DNA of 64,000 bases, from positions 2,914,001-2,978,000 of the forward strand of contig CP077641.1 in the NCBI GenBank assembly GCA_019056435.1. The letters are read 5' to 3'. The notes below the pieces were generated by a model. The model ran no database searches. It was not told the DNA's origin and was given only the letters and a program-made list of their open reading frames with translations. How positions within the stretch are numbered: position 1 is the first letter of the stretch; each line of letters starts with the position of its first letter. Position numbers and translations under genes: made by a program. Shown piece after piece: positions 16,871 through 27,000 of the stretch. This stretch comes from Stutzerimonas stutzeri (GTDB taxonomy: Bacteria; Pseudomonadota; Gammaproteobacteria; Pseudomonadales; Pseudomonadaceae).

Positions 16871-18493
16871 TCAGCGCGGGTAGAGCGGCGGCAGCGGGGC
16901 GGTGTCCTGCTGGGTTTCCTCAGTCTGCCGGGGCGGAAGGTTCTGGATGGCCTGCCAGAGCGCCTCGCCTTGCCAACGCTGTCCCGTCTCGCTGTAGAGC
17001 GCGCCGTTGAGCCCATCGAGTGCATCGGACAAGGGCACGAAACGGGCCGCCATGTCGGCGAGGGTCTCGGGTTGCTGGCGGGCCCAGGCGTCGAGCGCAT
17101 GGCGGGTCGCTTGTGTGTCGTTGGCCAGGCAGGCGCGCTTGAGGTCTTCGAGCAGCGAGCGAGGTGTCGGTCCGGCCTGGGCGGTACGTGTTACGGCCGG
17201 CTGGCGGCGGGCACGCAGCCACAGACCGAAGCCCAGAACGGTGGTCAGGGCGAAGAGGGCGCTGCTTGCCTGCCAGGGCCAGAGAAGCCGTTGCGATGCG
17301 CCGTCCATGGGTGGCTCGATCTCGATAGCAGGTTGCTGCAACTCAGGGTTGTCGGCGATCTGCAATGGGCGCTCGGGCAGCGCCGTGCGCTCCAGGCGAT
17401 CCTCCCGGGTGTTCCACCAGACCAGCTCCACGGCCGGCAGGACGAAATCGCCGGTGCGGGTGGCAACAAGCGCTTCACGCTGCTCACGGCTGCCGGTGAT
17501 GCCTGAGGCGCCGATCTCGTCGTTGAGACTCGGCTGGTCCGGATAGCCACGCAAACCGCTGACCTTGGGCACGTCGATCGGCGGCAGTTGGGAACTGGAA
17601 AGCCCTTCGGCTTTGACCAGCAGGCTACGGGTCAACGCCTCGCCAAGCTGCGCATCGCCCGGATCCGGGTTCCAGGCCTCGACCAGCGTGAGGCTGCTCG
17701 CCGGTAGCCAGGCGGCGTCTGCGGGATAGCCATCAGGCTTGGGCCTGACCTGTAGCGGGATGGTCGGCGACTTGACCTGCGTCGAGCGGCCGAAACGCGA
17801 GCCAAAGTAGTCGCCACCGGCCGGGGCGACGGTGGTCGCACTGAACAGTTGAGCCGGGATGGTGAGTTCCCCGCTCTTCTGCGGGAAAAGCGCATAGCGC
17901 ACCTCGATGACGCCATGGCGAATGCCGTTGATGTCCTTTTCATAGGTCTTGGGATCACCAAGGCGTTCAACCAGGGCATCGGGCATCTGCAGCGGCGACA
18001 AGGTGCTGTCGTCATACAGCGAGACCGAATGATAAATGCGCAAGGTCAGCACCACCTGGGCCTGAACGTAGACGCTGTCCTGGTCAAGGCTGGCATCGAT
18101 GAAGATGGGGGCGAGCTGCCCGCCGTCGTCCTCTCCGGGTTCGCTGACATGCAGCGTAATGGGCTCGCTGCGCCAGTCACCCAGTTGAAGCGGCGGGATG
18201 ATCACGTAGCCGGCCTGCCGTGGCTGCAGCGTGACCTGCCACTGGGTGATGGCCCGTGCTTCGCCACTCGTGCCGGCCAATTTGTTCGACTGACGTGTGC
18301 CGAATACCTTGAACAGGCTGTGCAGCGGTTGCAGGTCCGGCTTGCCGAAGACGGTCGCATCGGCCGTCTCGAGCGTCAGTTCGACCGTCTCGTCCAGGCT
18401 CAGCTGGGTCCGATCGACCCGTGCGGTCAAGCCTGTCGCCTGGGCCGAGAGGCTTGTCAGCAGAAGCAGTGCCAGCAGGGTTGCACGTATCAT
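16871..18493 (-). CDS. batD: BatD-family oxygen tolerance/aerotolerance protein
   Basis: The 540-residue protein has a signal peptide (MIRATLLALLLLTSLSAQA), a periplasmic beta-rich BatD region (residues about 20-415, LTARVDRTQLSLDETVEL) and a membrane helix near residue 425 (LFALTTVLGFGLWL) before a cytoplasmic tail. It is the last gene of the MoxR-Bat operon; its ATG overlaps the stop of the preceding gene as ATGA. The molecular role of Bat proteins is unsettled; chaperone-like envelope assembly with a MoxR ATPase is the usual proposal. Confidence 0.88.
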   Translation of the reverse strand: MIRATLLALLLLTSLSAQATGLTARVDRTQLSLDETVELTLETADATVFGKPDLQPLHSLFKVFGTRQSNKLAGTSGEARAITQWQVTLQPRQAGYVIIPPLQLGDWRSEPITLHVSEPGEDDGGQLAPIFIDASLDQDSVYVQAQVVLTLRIYHSVSLYDDSTLSPLQMPDALVERLGDPKTYEKDINGIRHGVIEVRYALFPQKSGELTIPAQLFSATTVAPAGGDYFGSRFGRSTQVKSPTIPLQVRPKPDGYPADAAWLPASSLTLVEAWNPDPGDAQLGEALTRSLLVKAEGLSSSQLPPIDVPKVSGLRGYPDQPSLNDEIGASGITGSREQREALVATRTGDFVLPAVELVWWNTREDRLERTALPERPLQIADNPELQQPAIEIEPPMDGASQRLLWPWQASSALFALTTVLGFGLWLRARRQPAVTRTAQAGPTPRSLLEDLKRACLANDTQATRHALDAWARQQPETLADMAARFVPLSDALDGLNGALYSETGQRWQGEALWQAIQNLPPRQTEETQQDTAPLPPLYPR

Positions 18494-20216
18494 CGAGCCA
18501 GCTCCTGGCGCTTACGTTGCTCGTAGAGAAATTTGCGGCGGAGCAACTCGCCGGGGTTGTCGGGAATCTTGCGCAGCCATTGATTCATGGCCTGGTCCTC
18601 TTCGGGGCTCAAGGGCGCCTGCCCGTTCTCTGCCATCGCTGGCTGTTGTTCGTCCTGCCTGGCGTCGTCTACCGTCGCGTCGGTGGGCTCCGCGGAAGGA
18701 GGGGCGGTTCCTGTTCATCGGTCCCCTCGTTTCCGGGGTCGCCCTCGGGGGCGGCTCGCTGCGCGGCTGGCTGCTCGGTCTGGCGCTCGTCCGGCGCGGT
18801 CGCCTCGGGGTCGGCATCGGGCGACGCTTGATCGTCATCGGCCTGCGAGGCCTGGCTACGCTCGCGCAATGCCTGCTCCACCAGGGCCCGGTTGCGACGT
18901 GCCGACTCAAGGTCGGGGTCGAGTTCCAGCGCCTGATCGTAGGCTTCGATCGCCTCGTTCAGCTGGTCATTGGCGGCCAGGGCATTGCCACGATTGTAAT
19001 GATCTTCGGCTCGATCCCCATGCGAAAAGCTGTCCACCGCACCGGCGTAGTCGCCTGCCAGGAAACGGGCGAACCCCTGCCAGCGAGGGTCTTCGAAACG
19101 CTCCGCCGCTTCGGCCGGTCGCTGCGATTCGAGTAGACGCTCGCCCTGCTGGTCGGGCCGGAGCCACAGATCCTGAAAGGTCACGGCGTAGCCCGGTTGC
19201 GGTGTCCAGACGATCAGCGCCAGGCAGAACAGCCAGCCACGGCGCCCGGCGCAGGCCGCGAGCAACAGCAACGGCAACAGCAGCCAGTGCCCCTGGTCCA
19301 GCCAGGCGCTCAGACGGAGGCTGTCTTCTTGCGCGCGGACGTTGCCCTGCCTGTCCAGCAGGCCCAGGCCGTGCAGGTCTTGTTCGTCGAGGCGGGCTTG
19401 CTGGTAGCGTCCGCCGATGCTCGTGGCGAAGCGACGCATGCCGTTGTTGTCCAATCGGGGGATCAGGATCGCGCCGCGTTCGTCCTTGACGAAGCTGCCA
19501 TCTTCCCGGGCAATGGGAGCACCCTGTTCCGTGCCGATGCCCAGGATGAGCAGCCGCAACGGGCTGTCTTCCAGTTGTTCGCGGATGCCACTGCGTTCCC
19601 GTTCGTCAAGGCTGCTGCCAATCAAGAGCAGGCGACCGCGGCCGTTGGCGCCGTGCTCGAGCAGCTCGATACCCTGCGCCACCGCGAGGTCCGCGCGGTG
19701 GCCGGCTTCGGGCATCAGGTCAGGCGTCAGTACTTCGAGCAGGTTGCCTGCGGTCGCCATGTCATTGCTCAAGGGAACCAGCGTATGCGCGCTGCCGGCA
19801 TACACGACCACGGCGGTCTGGGCATCCTGTCGCGCCTGTAGCAGGTCGATCACCTTGCGTTTGGCCTGCTGAAGGCGAGTCGGGCTGACATCCGACGCCA
19901 ACATGGTCGGCGTCAGGTCGAGCAGTATCACCAGCGGATCGAGCCGCGACATGCCGGGCTGCTCGGCCTTCTGCCAGCTCGGTCCGAGCAGCGCCAGGCA
20001 GGCCAGCAACCAGGCGCAGCCGAGGATCAGCCAGGGCAGGCGGCTGTTGCGTAGCTTGCCACGGGTGAGCAACACGGCATGGAAGTTCGGTGGTAGCAGA
20101 CGCTGCCAGCGGCCGATACGCCGTTGCCGATGCCAGAGCCGCCAGAGCAGCCAGCTGAGCAAGGGCAGGGCGAGCAGCCAGTACGGACGTAGCAGATGCG
20201 GCAGCCAGTCGCTCAC
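18490..20216 (-). CDS. batB: BatB/BatC fusion: VWA domain plus TPR (frameshift near 3' end)
   Basis: After correction the product has 575 residues. Two N-terminal membrane helices are followed by a von Willebrand A domain (residues about 85-290), a third helix near 305 and TPR repeats (about 345-430, HYNRGNALAANDQLNEAIEA). An acidic Pro/Gln-rich tail ends in a conserved basic segment (LRRKFLYEQRKRQELAR). The MIDAS position reads LLDLTPTML rather than DxSxS. The start is the GTG at 20216, overlapping the batA stop as GTGA. The frame breaks at about 18701-18704, where a C is missing on the minus strand; restoring it gives the tail and the ATGA overlap with batD. Confidence 0.86.
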
Positions 20217-21229
20217 GGCCGAGCCCCTTGGTCATGTACGGAACCGGGCCATACAGGCCAGAGCCGCCGCACGACCAGCCATGCGCTGAGCAGAAGAGCC
20301 GCCGCCAAGGGCCAGGCATAGAGCGCATCGGCGAGTCGGGCTTGGGTCGGCTGTTGCGCTGCTGGCTCGATGCGGTCGAGCGTGTTGCCGATGGCGCGCA
20401 GCTCCTCGCTTGAACGGGCACGGAAGTATTCGCCGCCGGTGATCTCCGCCACCGCGCGCAGCGTGGTCTCGTCAAGGTCGCCCCCGGGATTGAAGCCGAA
20501 GCGATCGAGCGTACCGCCCGGCTCGACCTCGGCGCCGATACCCAGGGTATGCACGCGGACCTGCTCGCTGGCGGCCATGCGGGCTGCGAGCAGAGGCTCG
20601 ACCTCGCCGCCGTTGTTGGCACCGTCGGTGATCAGAATCATCACCCGACTGTCGGCCGGCCGGTCGCGCAGGCGTTTGACGCCGAGACCGATGGCATCGC
20701 CGATCGCGGTGTTGCTGCCGGCGATGCCGATTACCGCCTCGTCGAGCCAGGTGCGCACTGTCTGTCGATCGAAGGTCAACGGAGCCTGCAGGTAGGCCTG
20801 GCTGCCAAACAGGATCAGGCCGACCCGGTCGCCGTGGCGTTCGGTGATGAAATCCCCAATCAGATGCTTGACCAGGTCCAGACGGCTGATGTCCTCGCCT
20901 TCCCATTGCATGTCCGGGAAGTCCATCGAGCCGGAAACGTCCACCGCCAGCAACAGATCGCGACCGCTGGTGGGTATTGGCAGCGGCTCGCCGAGCCACT
21001 GTGGCCGTGCCGCGGCGCTCAGCAGCAGGAGCCAGATCAGGACATAAGGCAACTGCAGGCGCCAGCCGGGCAGGGACGCGCTCGCTCGACGGCCTGACAG
21101 CGCTTCGAGTTCGCCGAGAAAGCTGACCTTCAGCGCGGCATCACCGCTATCGGCAGCCGGGAGCAGCCAGCGCAGCAACCAGGGCAGCGGCAGCAGCAGA
21201 AACACCCACGGCCAGGCCAGCTCAAACAT
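20213..21229 (-). CDS. batA: BatA-family VWA domain membrane protein
   Basis: The 338-residue membrane protein has N-terminal helices (LAWPWVFLLLPLPWLLRWL and LPYVLIWLLLLSAAARP), a von Willebrand A domain with an intact MIDAS (LLLAVDVSGSMDFPD; later a conserved threonine in the QAPLTFDRQT region) and a C-terminal helix (LAAALLLSAWLVV). It starts at 21229, overlapping the end of the DUF4381 gene by 8 bp. VWA domains probably bind metal-dependent protein partners in the Bat complex. Confidence 0.9.
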   Translation of the reverse strand: MFELAWPWVFLLLPLPWLLRWLLPAADSGDAALKVSFLGELEALSGRRASASLPGWRLQLPYVLIWLLLLSAAARPQWLGEPLPIPTSGRDLLLAVDVSGSMDFPDMQWEGEDISRLDLVKHLIGDFITERHGDRVGLILFGSQAYLQAPLTFDRQTVRTWLDEAVIGIAGSNTAIGDAIGLGVKRLRDRPADSRVMILITDGANNGGEVEPLLAARMAASEQVRVHTLGIGAEVEPGGTLDRFGFNPGGDLDETTLRAVAEITGGEYFRARSSEELRAIGNTLDRIEPAAQQPTQARLADALYAWPLAAALLLSAWLVVRRLWPVWPGSVHDQGARP

Positions 21230-21716
21230 GTTTGCGAATCCAGATCTTCACCGACTGCTCGAGCCCTTCGATGGCTTTGTCATCCAGGCGGCACTCGGCG
21301 CGGTACAGGCCCTCGACCAGGACCATCCAGCGGGTCAGCCCCGCGGATGGGCAGCGGCTGTCGAGAAACGCCAGCCAGGCTCGGCCGGTCAGTGTGTGCG
21401 GGCTGTTGTCCGGGTAGCGGGTGCGGCACAGCCGTTTGAGCAGGGCATTGAGTTCCTGCAGCCATTGATTGGCTGGCTGGCCGCCGTACGGCTTGCGTAG
21501 TTGGGCCAGCTCGTCGAGCGCGATCTGACGTTGCGGATCGAGCGGGGCTTCGGATGCGGCCTGCGGCTTGCGGGCCAGACGTTGCCATGGGCGTGTGCGG
21601 ACCAGAAGCAGGATGGTCAGTGCAAACGCGGCCAGAAACCACCAGCCGGGTGCTGGCGGCCAGGCGCTGACCGGTGCCGGCTGGATCAGCGGCTCCAGCT
21701 GTGCCACCAGGCTCAT
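21222..21716 (-). CDS. DUF4381 domain membrane protein
   Basis: The 164-residue protein has one membrane helix near residues 26-42 (WFLAAFALTILLLV) and a cytoplasmic helical domain (QIALDELAQLRKPYGGQPAN, WLQELNALLKRLCRTRYP). This matches the DUF4381 proteins regularly found between DUF58 and BatA genes. The ATG at 21716 overlaps the DUF58 stop (ATGA), so translation is coupled. Its function is unknown beyond membership of the MoxR-Bat operon. Confidence 0.85.
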   Translation of the reverse strand: MSLVAQLEPLIQPAPVSAWPPAPGWWFLAAFALTILLLVRTRPWQRLARKPQAASEAPLDPQRQIALDELAQLRKPYGGQPANQWLQELNALLKRLCRTRYPDNSPHTLTGRAWLAFLDSRCPSAGLTRWMVLVEGLYRAECRLDDKAIEGLEQSVKIWIRKHV

Positions 21717-22699
21717 CGGGGCGCTCCCGGACGTGGTGCGCTGAGGTGCTCGCGCAATTGCTCGATCAGATCCCGGTGGGCATCCAGCGGCATTAGCGGT
21801 AAGCGAAGTCGATCAGCCAGATGCTGCCAGCGTGCGTGGCGCGCCTCGCCCTGGCGTCGATAGGCCTGGCGCAACGCGGCATCATGCGTGTCCAGCTCGA
21901 GTCGAGCACCGGCCTGGGCAAAACGCAGCAGGCCAGCCGCCGGCAGCGCACGGTCGAGAGGGTCGTGGAGAGGGATCAGCAACAGGTCGACATGCCGCGC
22001 GAGCAGGGCCAGTTGCTGTTCGGCGGCGTCCCCGAGGGTGCGCTCGTCGCAGACGATCACCGCGAGGCTGCCGGGGCGCAGCACCTCACGTGCTCGCCGC
22101 AAGGCCATGCCGAACGCGTCCGGGTCGTACAGCTGGTCAGCCTCCAGATGAGCGTTGGCTCGTGCCAGGCGGTCGAGCAATTGCAGCAAGCTCTGCTTGC
22201 TGCGGCGTGGCTTGATTTCATGATGATCGCCCCGGCCAAAAACCAGGCCGCCGACGCGGTCGTTGTGGCTCAACGCTGCCCAGCCAATCAGGCTTGCGGC
22301 CTGGGCCGCGAGCACCGACTTGAACACCGAGCCGCTGCCGAAGAACAGTCGGCTGCTCTGCTCGACGAGGATGTAGATGGGCCTTTCGCGTTCTTCGTGG
22401 AACAGCTTGGTGTGCGGCTCCTGAGTGCGCGCCGTGACGCGCCAGTCGATGGTGCGAACGTCGTCACCGGCCTGGTAGATGCGCACCTGGTCGAAGTCGA
22501 CGCCGCGACCTCGAAGCTTGGAATGGTGCAGGCCGACCAGCGGGCTGCGGCGGTGCGGGGATGAGAACAGCGGGACTTCGCGGATGCGGTGGCGCATGTC
22601 GATCAATTCGGCAAGCGAGATGCGAATGCCGGCGTCCGGGCGGCCGGCATCCGGGCCGTGGGTCGCCCGGTCAGGGTGGGCCGAGGGGGCCGGTTGCAT
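21713..22699 (-). CDS. DUF58 domain protein
   Basis: The 328-residue soluble protein carries the DUF58 core (FDQVRIYQAGDDVRTIDWRV, then RTQEPHTKLFHEERERPIYI) and a VWA-like C-terminal half (LVEQSSRLFFGSGS). Its ATG at 22699 overlaps the moxR stop as TGATG; a GTG three bases earlier is an alternative. DUF58 proteins accompany MoxR ATPases and probably act as adaptors. This is inference from operon context. Confidence 0.88.
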   Translation of the reverse strand: MQPAPSAHPDRATHGPDAGRPDAGIRISLAELIDMRHRIREVPLFSSPHRRSPLVGLHHSKLRGRGVDFDQVRIYQAGDDVRTIDWRVTARTQEPHTKLFHEERERPIYILVEQSSRLFFGSGSVFKSVLAAQAASLIGWAALSHNDRVGGLVFGRGDHHEIKPRRSKQSLLQLLDRLARANAHLEADQLYDPDAFGMALRRAREVLRPGSLAVIVCDERTLGDAAEQQLALLARHVDLLLIPLHDPLDRALPAAGLLRFAQAGARLELDTHDAALRQAYRRQGEARHARWQHLADRLRLPLMPLDAHRDLIEQLREHLSAPRPGAPR

Positions 22700-23658
22700 C
22701 ACGCCACCGCGACCACGTCGAGAATGCGTTGAAGTACGCGGTCCTGATCGATGCCGGCCGCTTCGGCCTCGAACGACAGGATCAGGCGGTGACGCAGCAC
22801 GTCGAAGAACATGGCCTGGATATCTTCCGGGCTGACGAAGTCACGGCCCGCCAGCCAGGCATGCGCACGGGCGCAGCGGTCCAACGAGATCGATCCGCGA
22901 GGGCTGGCGCCATAGGCGATCCAGCTGGCCAGCTCGGCGTCGAATTTGGCGGGCGTGCGGGTCGCCATGACCAATTGCACCAAATACTCCTCGACGGCGT
23001 CGGCCATGTAGAGGCTGAGGATTTCCTTGCGTGCGGCGAAAATCGCTTGCTGTGACACGCGGTGCTCAGGCTGGGTTTCGCCATGGATGGCTTCGCCGCG
23101 GGCCTGCTGAAGGATGCGCCGTTCAACCGAGGCATCGGGGAAACCAAGCTTGACGTGCAGAAGGAAGCGATCGAGCTGCGCCTCGGGCAGCGGATAGGTG
23201 CCTTCCTGTTCGATGGGGTTCTGCGTCGCCATGACCAGGAACAGCGGCGACAGGTCATAGGTGCTGCGCCCGACGCTCACCTGGCGTTCGGCCATGGCTT
23301 CGAGCAGGGCCGACTGAACCTTCGCCGGCGCACGGTTGATTTCGTCCGCCAGCACCAGGTTGTGAAAGATCGGCCCCTGTTGGAAAACGAAACTGCCGGT
23401 TTCAGGGCGATAGATCTCGGTGCCGGTGATATCGGCGGGTAGCAGGTCCGGGGTGAACTGGATGCGATGGAACTCGGCCTCCAGTCCGCCTGCCAATTCC
23501 TTGATGGCGCGCGTCTTGGCCAGCCCCGGCGCGCCCTCGACGAGCAGGTGGCCGTCGGCGAGCAGGGCGATGAGCAGGCGCTCGACGAGGCGCTCCTGGC
23601 CGAAGATCTGGGAAGAAAGGAACTGTCGCAAGGCGACCAGGGCGTCACGGTGATCCAT
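22699..23658 (-). CDS. MoxR-family AAA+ ATPase
   Basis: The 319-residue AAA+ protein has Walker A GAPGLAKTRAIK, Walker B NLVLADEINRAPAK and a sensor-1 region ending in MATQNPIEQEGTYPL, all typical of MoxR. It is the first gene of a six-gene operon with DUF58, DUF4381, batA, batB/C and batD, in which consecutive genes overlap. MoxR ATPases are thought to act as chaperones that mature envelope or metal-containing complexes together with VWA proteins; the client here is unknown. Confidence 0.92.
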   Translation of the reverse strand: MDHRDALVALRQFLSSQIFGQERLVERLLIALLADGHLLVEGAPGLAKTRAIKELAGGLEAEFHRIQFTPDLLPADITGTEIYRPETGSFVFQQGPIFHNLVLADEINRAPAKVQSALLEAMAERQVSVGRSTYDLSPLFLVMATQNPIEQEGTYPLPEAQLDRFLLHVKLGFPDASVERRILQQARGEAIHGETQPEHRVSQQAIFAARKEILSLYMADAVEEYLVQLVMATRTPAKFDAELASWIAYGASPRGSISLDRCARAHAWLAGRDFVSPEDIQAMFFDVLRHRLILSFEAEAAGIDQDRVLQRILDVVAVA

Positions 23659-24008
23659 CGCAGGGCTCTTCTGAAGGGGCGTCGGCTCGGTTGCCCGACG
23701 CCCACGACTTTAATTCATTTTGGCAGGCCCCAGCTATGAGCGGCTCGGCAACTCCGAGCGTTCGAGCCGTTCCAGACGACCTTGATGGGGCGGTTGGCTG
23801 CTGCGCGGTTGATGACGATCAGATGCGATCGCGATCGCTTGTCATGGTGGGCAATTAAATGTGACCGCAACGCACTCGACGGCGTAAGAAGAAAGGTGGG
23901 CCGTGCCCGCATACGCTTCTGCTTAACTAAGTTGAACTTACCGGTTGCGTTGCCAGTCAGGTGCCGCGACTGCCTTAGTCGAACCCCAAGCCAGAATGGA
24001 GCTAAACA
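23659..24008. other. Divergent intergenic region between moxR and gdhB
   Basis: This 350 bp region must hold the promoters of the MoxR operon (minus) and gdhB (plus). A nine-pair perfect stem, GGGCGTCGG (23677-23685) with CCGACGCCC (23695-23703), lies in the moxR 5' leader without a T tract. A GCGATCGCGATCGC repeat lies near 23828. GGAG precedes the gdhB ATG by nine bases. I see no convincing gene; frames crossing the region lack ribosome sites. Confidence 0.6.
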
Positions 24009-27000
24009 ATGGCGTTCTTTACCGCTGCCAGCAAAGCCGACTTTCAGCAACAACTGCAAGTAGCGCTGGCGCAGCATGTCGACGAAAAGCTTCTGCCACA
24101 AGTGGGACTTTTTGCCGAACAATTTTTCGGGATCGTCGCCTTACCCGAGCTTACCCAGCGGCGCATGACCGACCTGGTTGGTTCGACCCTCGCCAGTTGG
24201 CGCCTGCTGGAGCGTTTCGACCCGGGCAGTCCGGAAGTTCATGTGTTCAACCCCGATTACGAGAAGCATGGCTGGCAGTCCACGCACAGCGTGGTCGAGG
24301 TGCTGCACCCCGACATGCCGTTTCTGGTCGACTCGGTGCGCATGGAGCTGACCCGGCGCGGGTATGCCATCCATACGCTGCAGAACAGCGTCCTGCAGGT
24401 GCGGCGCGATGCCGAAGGCAGTCTGATCGAACTGTTGCCCAAGGGCAGCGCCTCCGATGACAGCACGGCCGAGTCGCTGATCTTCGTCGAGATCGACCGC
24501 TGCGCCAGTGCCGCCGCCTTGCGCGAACTGGAGCAGTCGCTGCAGGGTGTGCTGGCCGAGGTTCGTCTGGCCGTCAACGACTTCCCGGCGATGAAGGCCA
24601 AGGCCGAGGAACATCACGCCCGCCTGGCCGCTCTGCAGCAGGACGACGATCCCCAGCTCGCGGAAATCCAGGATTTCATGCGCTGGCTGGCTGACGATCA
24701 TTTCACCTTCCTCGGCTACGAGGAATTCACCGTCGTCGATCAGGGTGACGGTGGCCGCATCATCTATGACGAGTCATCGCTGCTGGGCCTTTCGCGCACG
24801 CTGCGCACGGGACTCGACGAAGACGATCAGCTGATCATGCCGCCGGCACTGGCCTACCTGCGTGAACCCCTCTTGCTGTCGTTCGCCAAGGCCGCGACCC
24901 CCAGCCGCGTGCACCGGCCGGCCTACCCGGACTTCGTGTCCATCCGCGAATTCGACGAGCAGGGACGTGTCAGCCGCGAGTGCCGCTTCCTGGGCCTGTT
25001 CACCTCGTCGGTCTACACCCAGAGCGTGCGCCGCATTCCCTACATCCGCAGCAAGGTGGCGGAGGTGGTCAAGCGGTCCAATTTCGACGATTCGGCGCAT
25101 CTGGCCAAGGAATTGACTCAGGTGCTGGAAGTGCTGCCGCGCGACGAGCTGTTTCAGATGACGCTCGACCAGCTGTTCAACACCGCCATCGCCATCGTGC
25201 AGATCCAGGAACGCAACAAGCTGCGCCTGTTTCTGCGCACCGATCCCTATGGGCGCTTCTGCTATTGCCTGGCCTACGTGCCACGCGACAGCTACTCGAC
25301 CGAAACGCGCCTGCGTATCCAGCAGGTCTTGATGGACCGGCTCGAGGCGAGCGGCTGCGAGTTCTCGACCTACTTCTCCGAGTCGGTACTGATTCGCGTG
25401 CAGTTTCTGCTGCGCCTGGATCCGAACAAACAGGTCCAGTTCGATCCGGTCCAGCTGGAGAACGAGGTGGTGCAGGCTTGCCGGACCTGGCAGGACGATT
25501 ATTCCAACGTGGTCGTCGAGCGCTTCGGTGAAGCGCGCGGCACTGGCATCCTCAGCGATTTCCCCAAGGGCTTTCCGGCCGGCTATCGCGAGCGTTTCAC
25601 GCCCCAGTCGGCTGCGGTGGACATGCAGCACCTGATGAGCCTGAGCGAGGACCGCCCGCTGGTCATGAGCTTCTACCAGCCGATGACGGCGGTGGAGAAC
25701 CGGCTGCACTGCAAGCTGTATCACATGAACACGCCGCTGCCGCTGTCGGACATGCTGCCGATCCTGGAGAACCTCGGGCTGCGCGTGCTGGGTGAGTTTC
25801 CGTTCCACATGCGTCACAAGGACGGGCGCGAATACTGGATCCACGATTTCGCCTTCACCTACGCCGAAGGTCTGGAAATCGACCTGATGGAGATCAACGA
25901 GCCGCTGCAGGATGCGTTCATCGCCATCCACAACGGCCTGGCCGAGAACGACGCCTTCAATCGCCTGGTTCTTACTGCCGGGCTGACCTGGCGTGAGGTC
26001 GCGCTGCTGCGTGCTTATGGCCGCTATCTGAAGCAGATCCGCATGGGTTTCGACCTGGGCTACATTGCCAGCGCGCTGCTCAACCACACCGATATCGCCC
26101 GGGAGCTGGTGCGGCTGTTCAAGACCCGTTTCTACCTGGCGCGCAAGCTGGGTGAAGAGGACCTGGCCGACAAGCAGACGCGGCTGGAGCAAGCCATCAT
26201 CACCGCGCTCGATGATGTTGCCGTGCTCAATGAAGATCGCATCCTTCGGCGCTATCTGGCGCTGATCAAGGCGACCCTGCGCACCAACTTCTACCAGACC
26301 GACGCCAACGGGAAGGTCAAGGGTTACTTCAGCTTCAAGCTCGACCCCCGCTCGATTCCGGAGATGCCGCGACCGGCGCCCAAATTCGAGATATTCGTCT
26401 ATTCGCCTCGCGTCGAAGGTGTGCATCTGCGCGGTGGCAAGGTCGCGCGCGGCGGCTTGCGCTGGTCCGACCGGGAAGAGGATTACCGTACCGAGGTGCT
26501 CGGGCTGGTCAAGGCGCAGCAGGTCAAGAACGCGATCATCGTGCCGGGTGGTGCCAAAGGCGGGTTCGTACCGCGTCGCCTGCCGACCAGCGGCTCGCGT
26601 GACGAAATACTGGCCGAAGGCATTGCCTGCTACCGAATCTTCATCAGCGGGCTGCTGGACATCACCGACAATCTCAAGGACGGCCAGGTGGTGCCGCCGG
26701 CCAATGTCCTGCGTTATGACGAAGACGATCCCTATCTGGTGGTGGCGGCTGACAAGGGCACCGCGACCTTCTCCGACATTGCCAACGGGATTGCCGCCGA
26801 ATACGACTTCTGGCTCGGCGACGCCTTTGCCTCCGGCGGCTCGGCAGGCTACGACCACAAGAAGATGGGCATCACGGCTAAGGGCGCCTGGGTGTCAGTG
26901 CAGCGGCACTTCCGCGAACGCGGCATCGACGTGCAGCGCGACACCATCAGCGTGATTGGCATCGGTGACATGGCCGGCGACGTGTTCGGCAACGGCTTGC

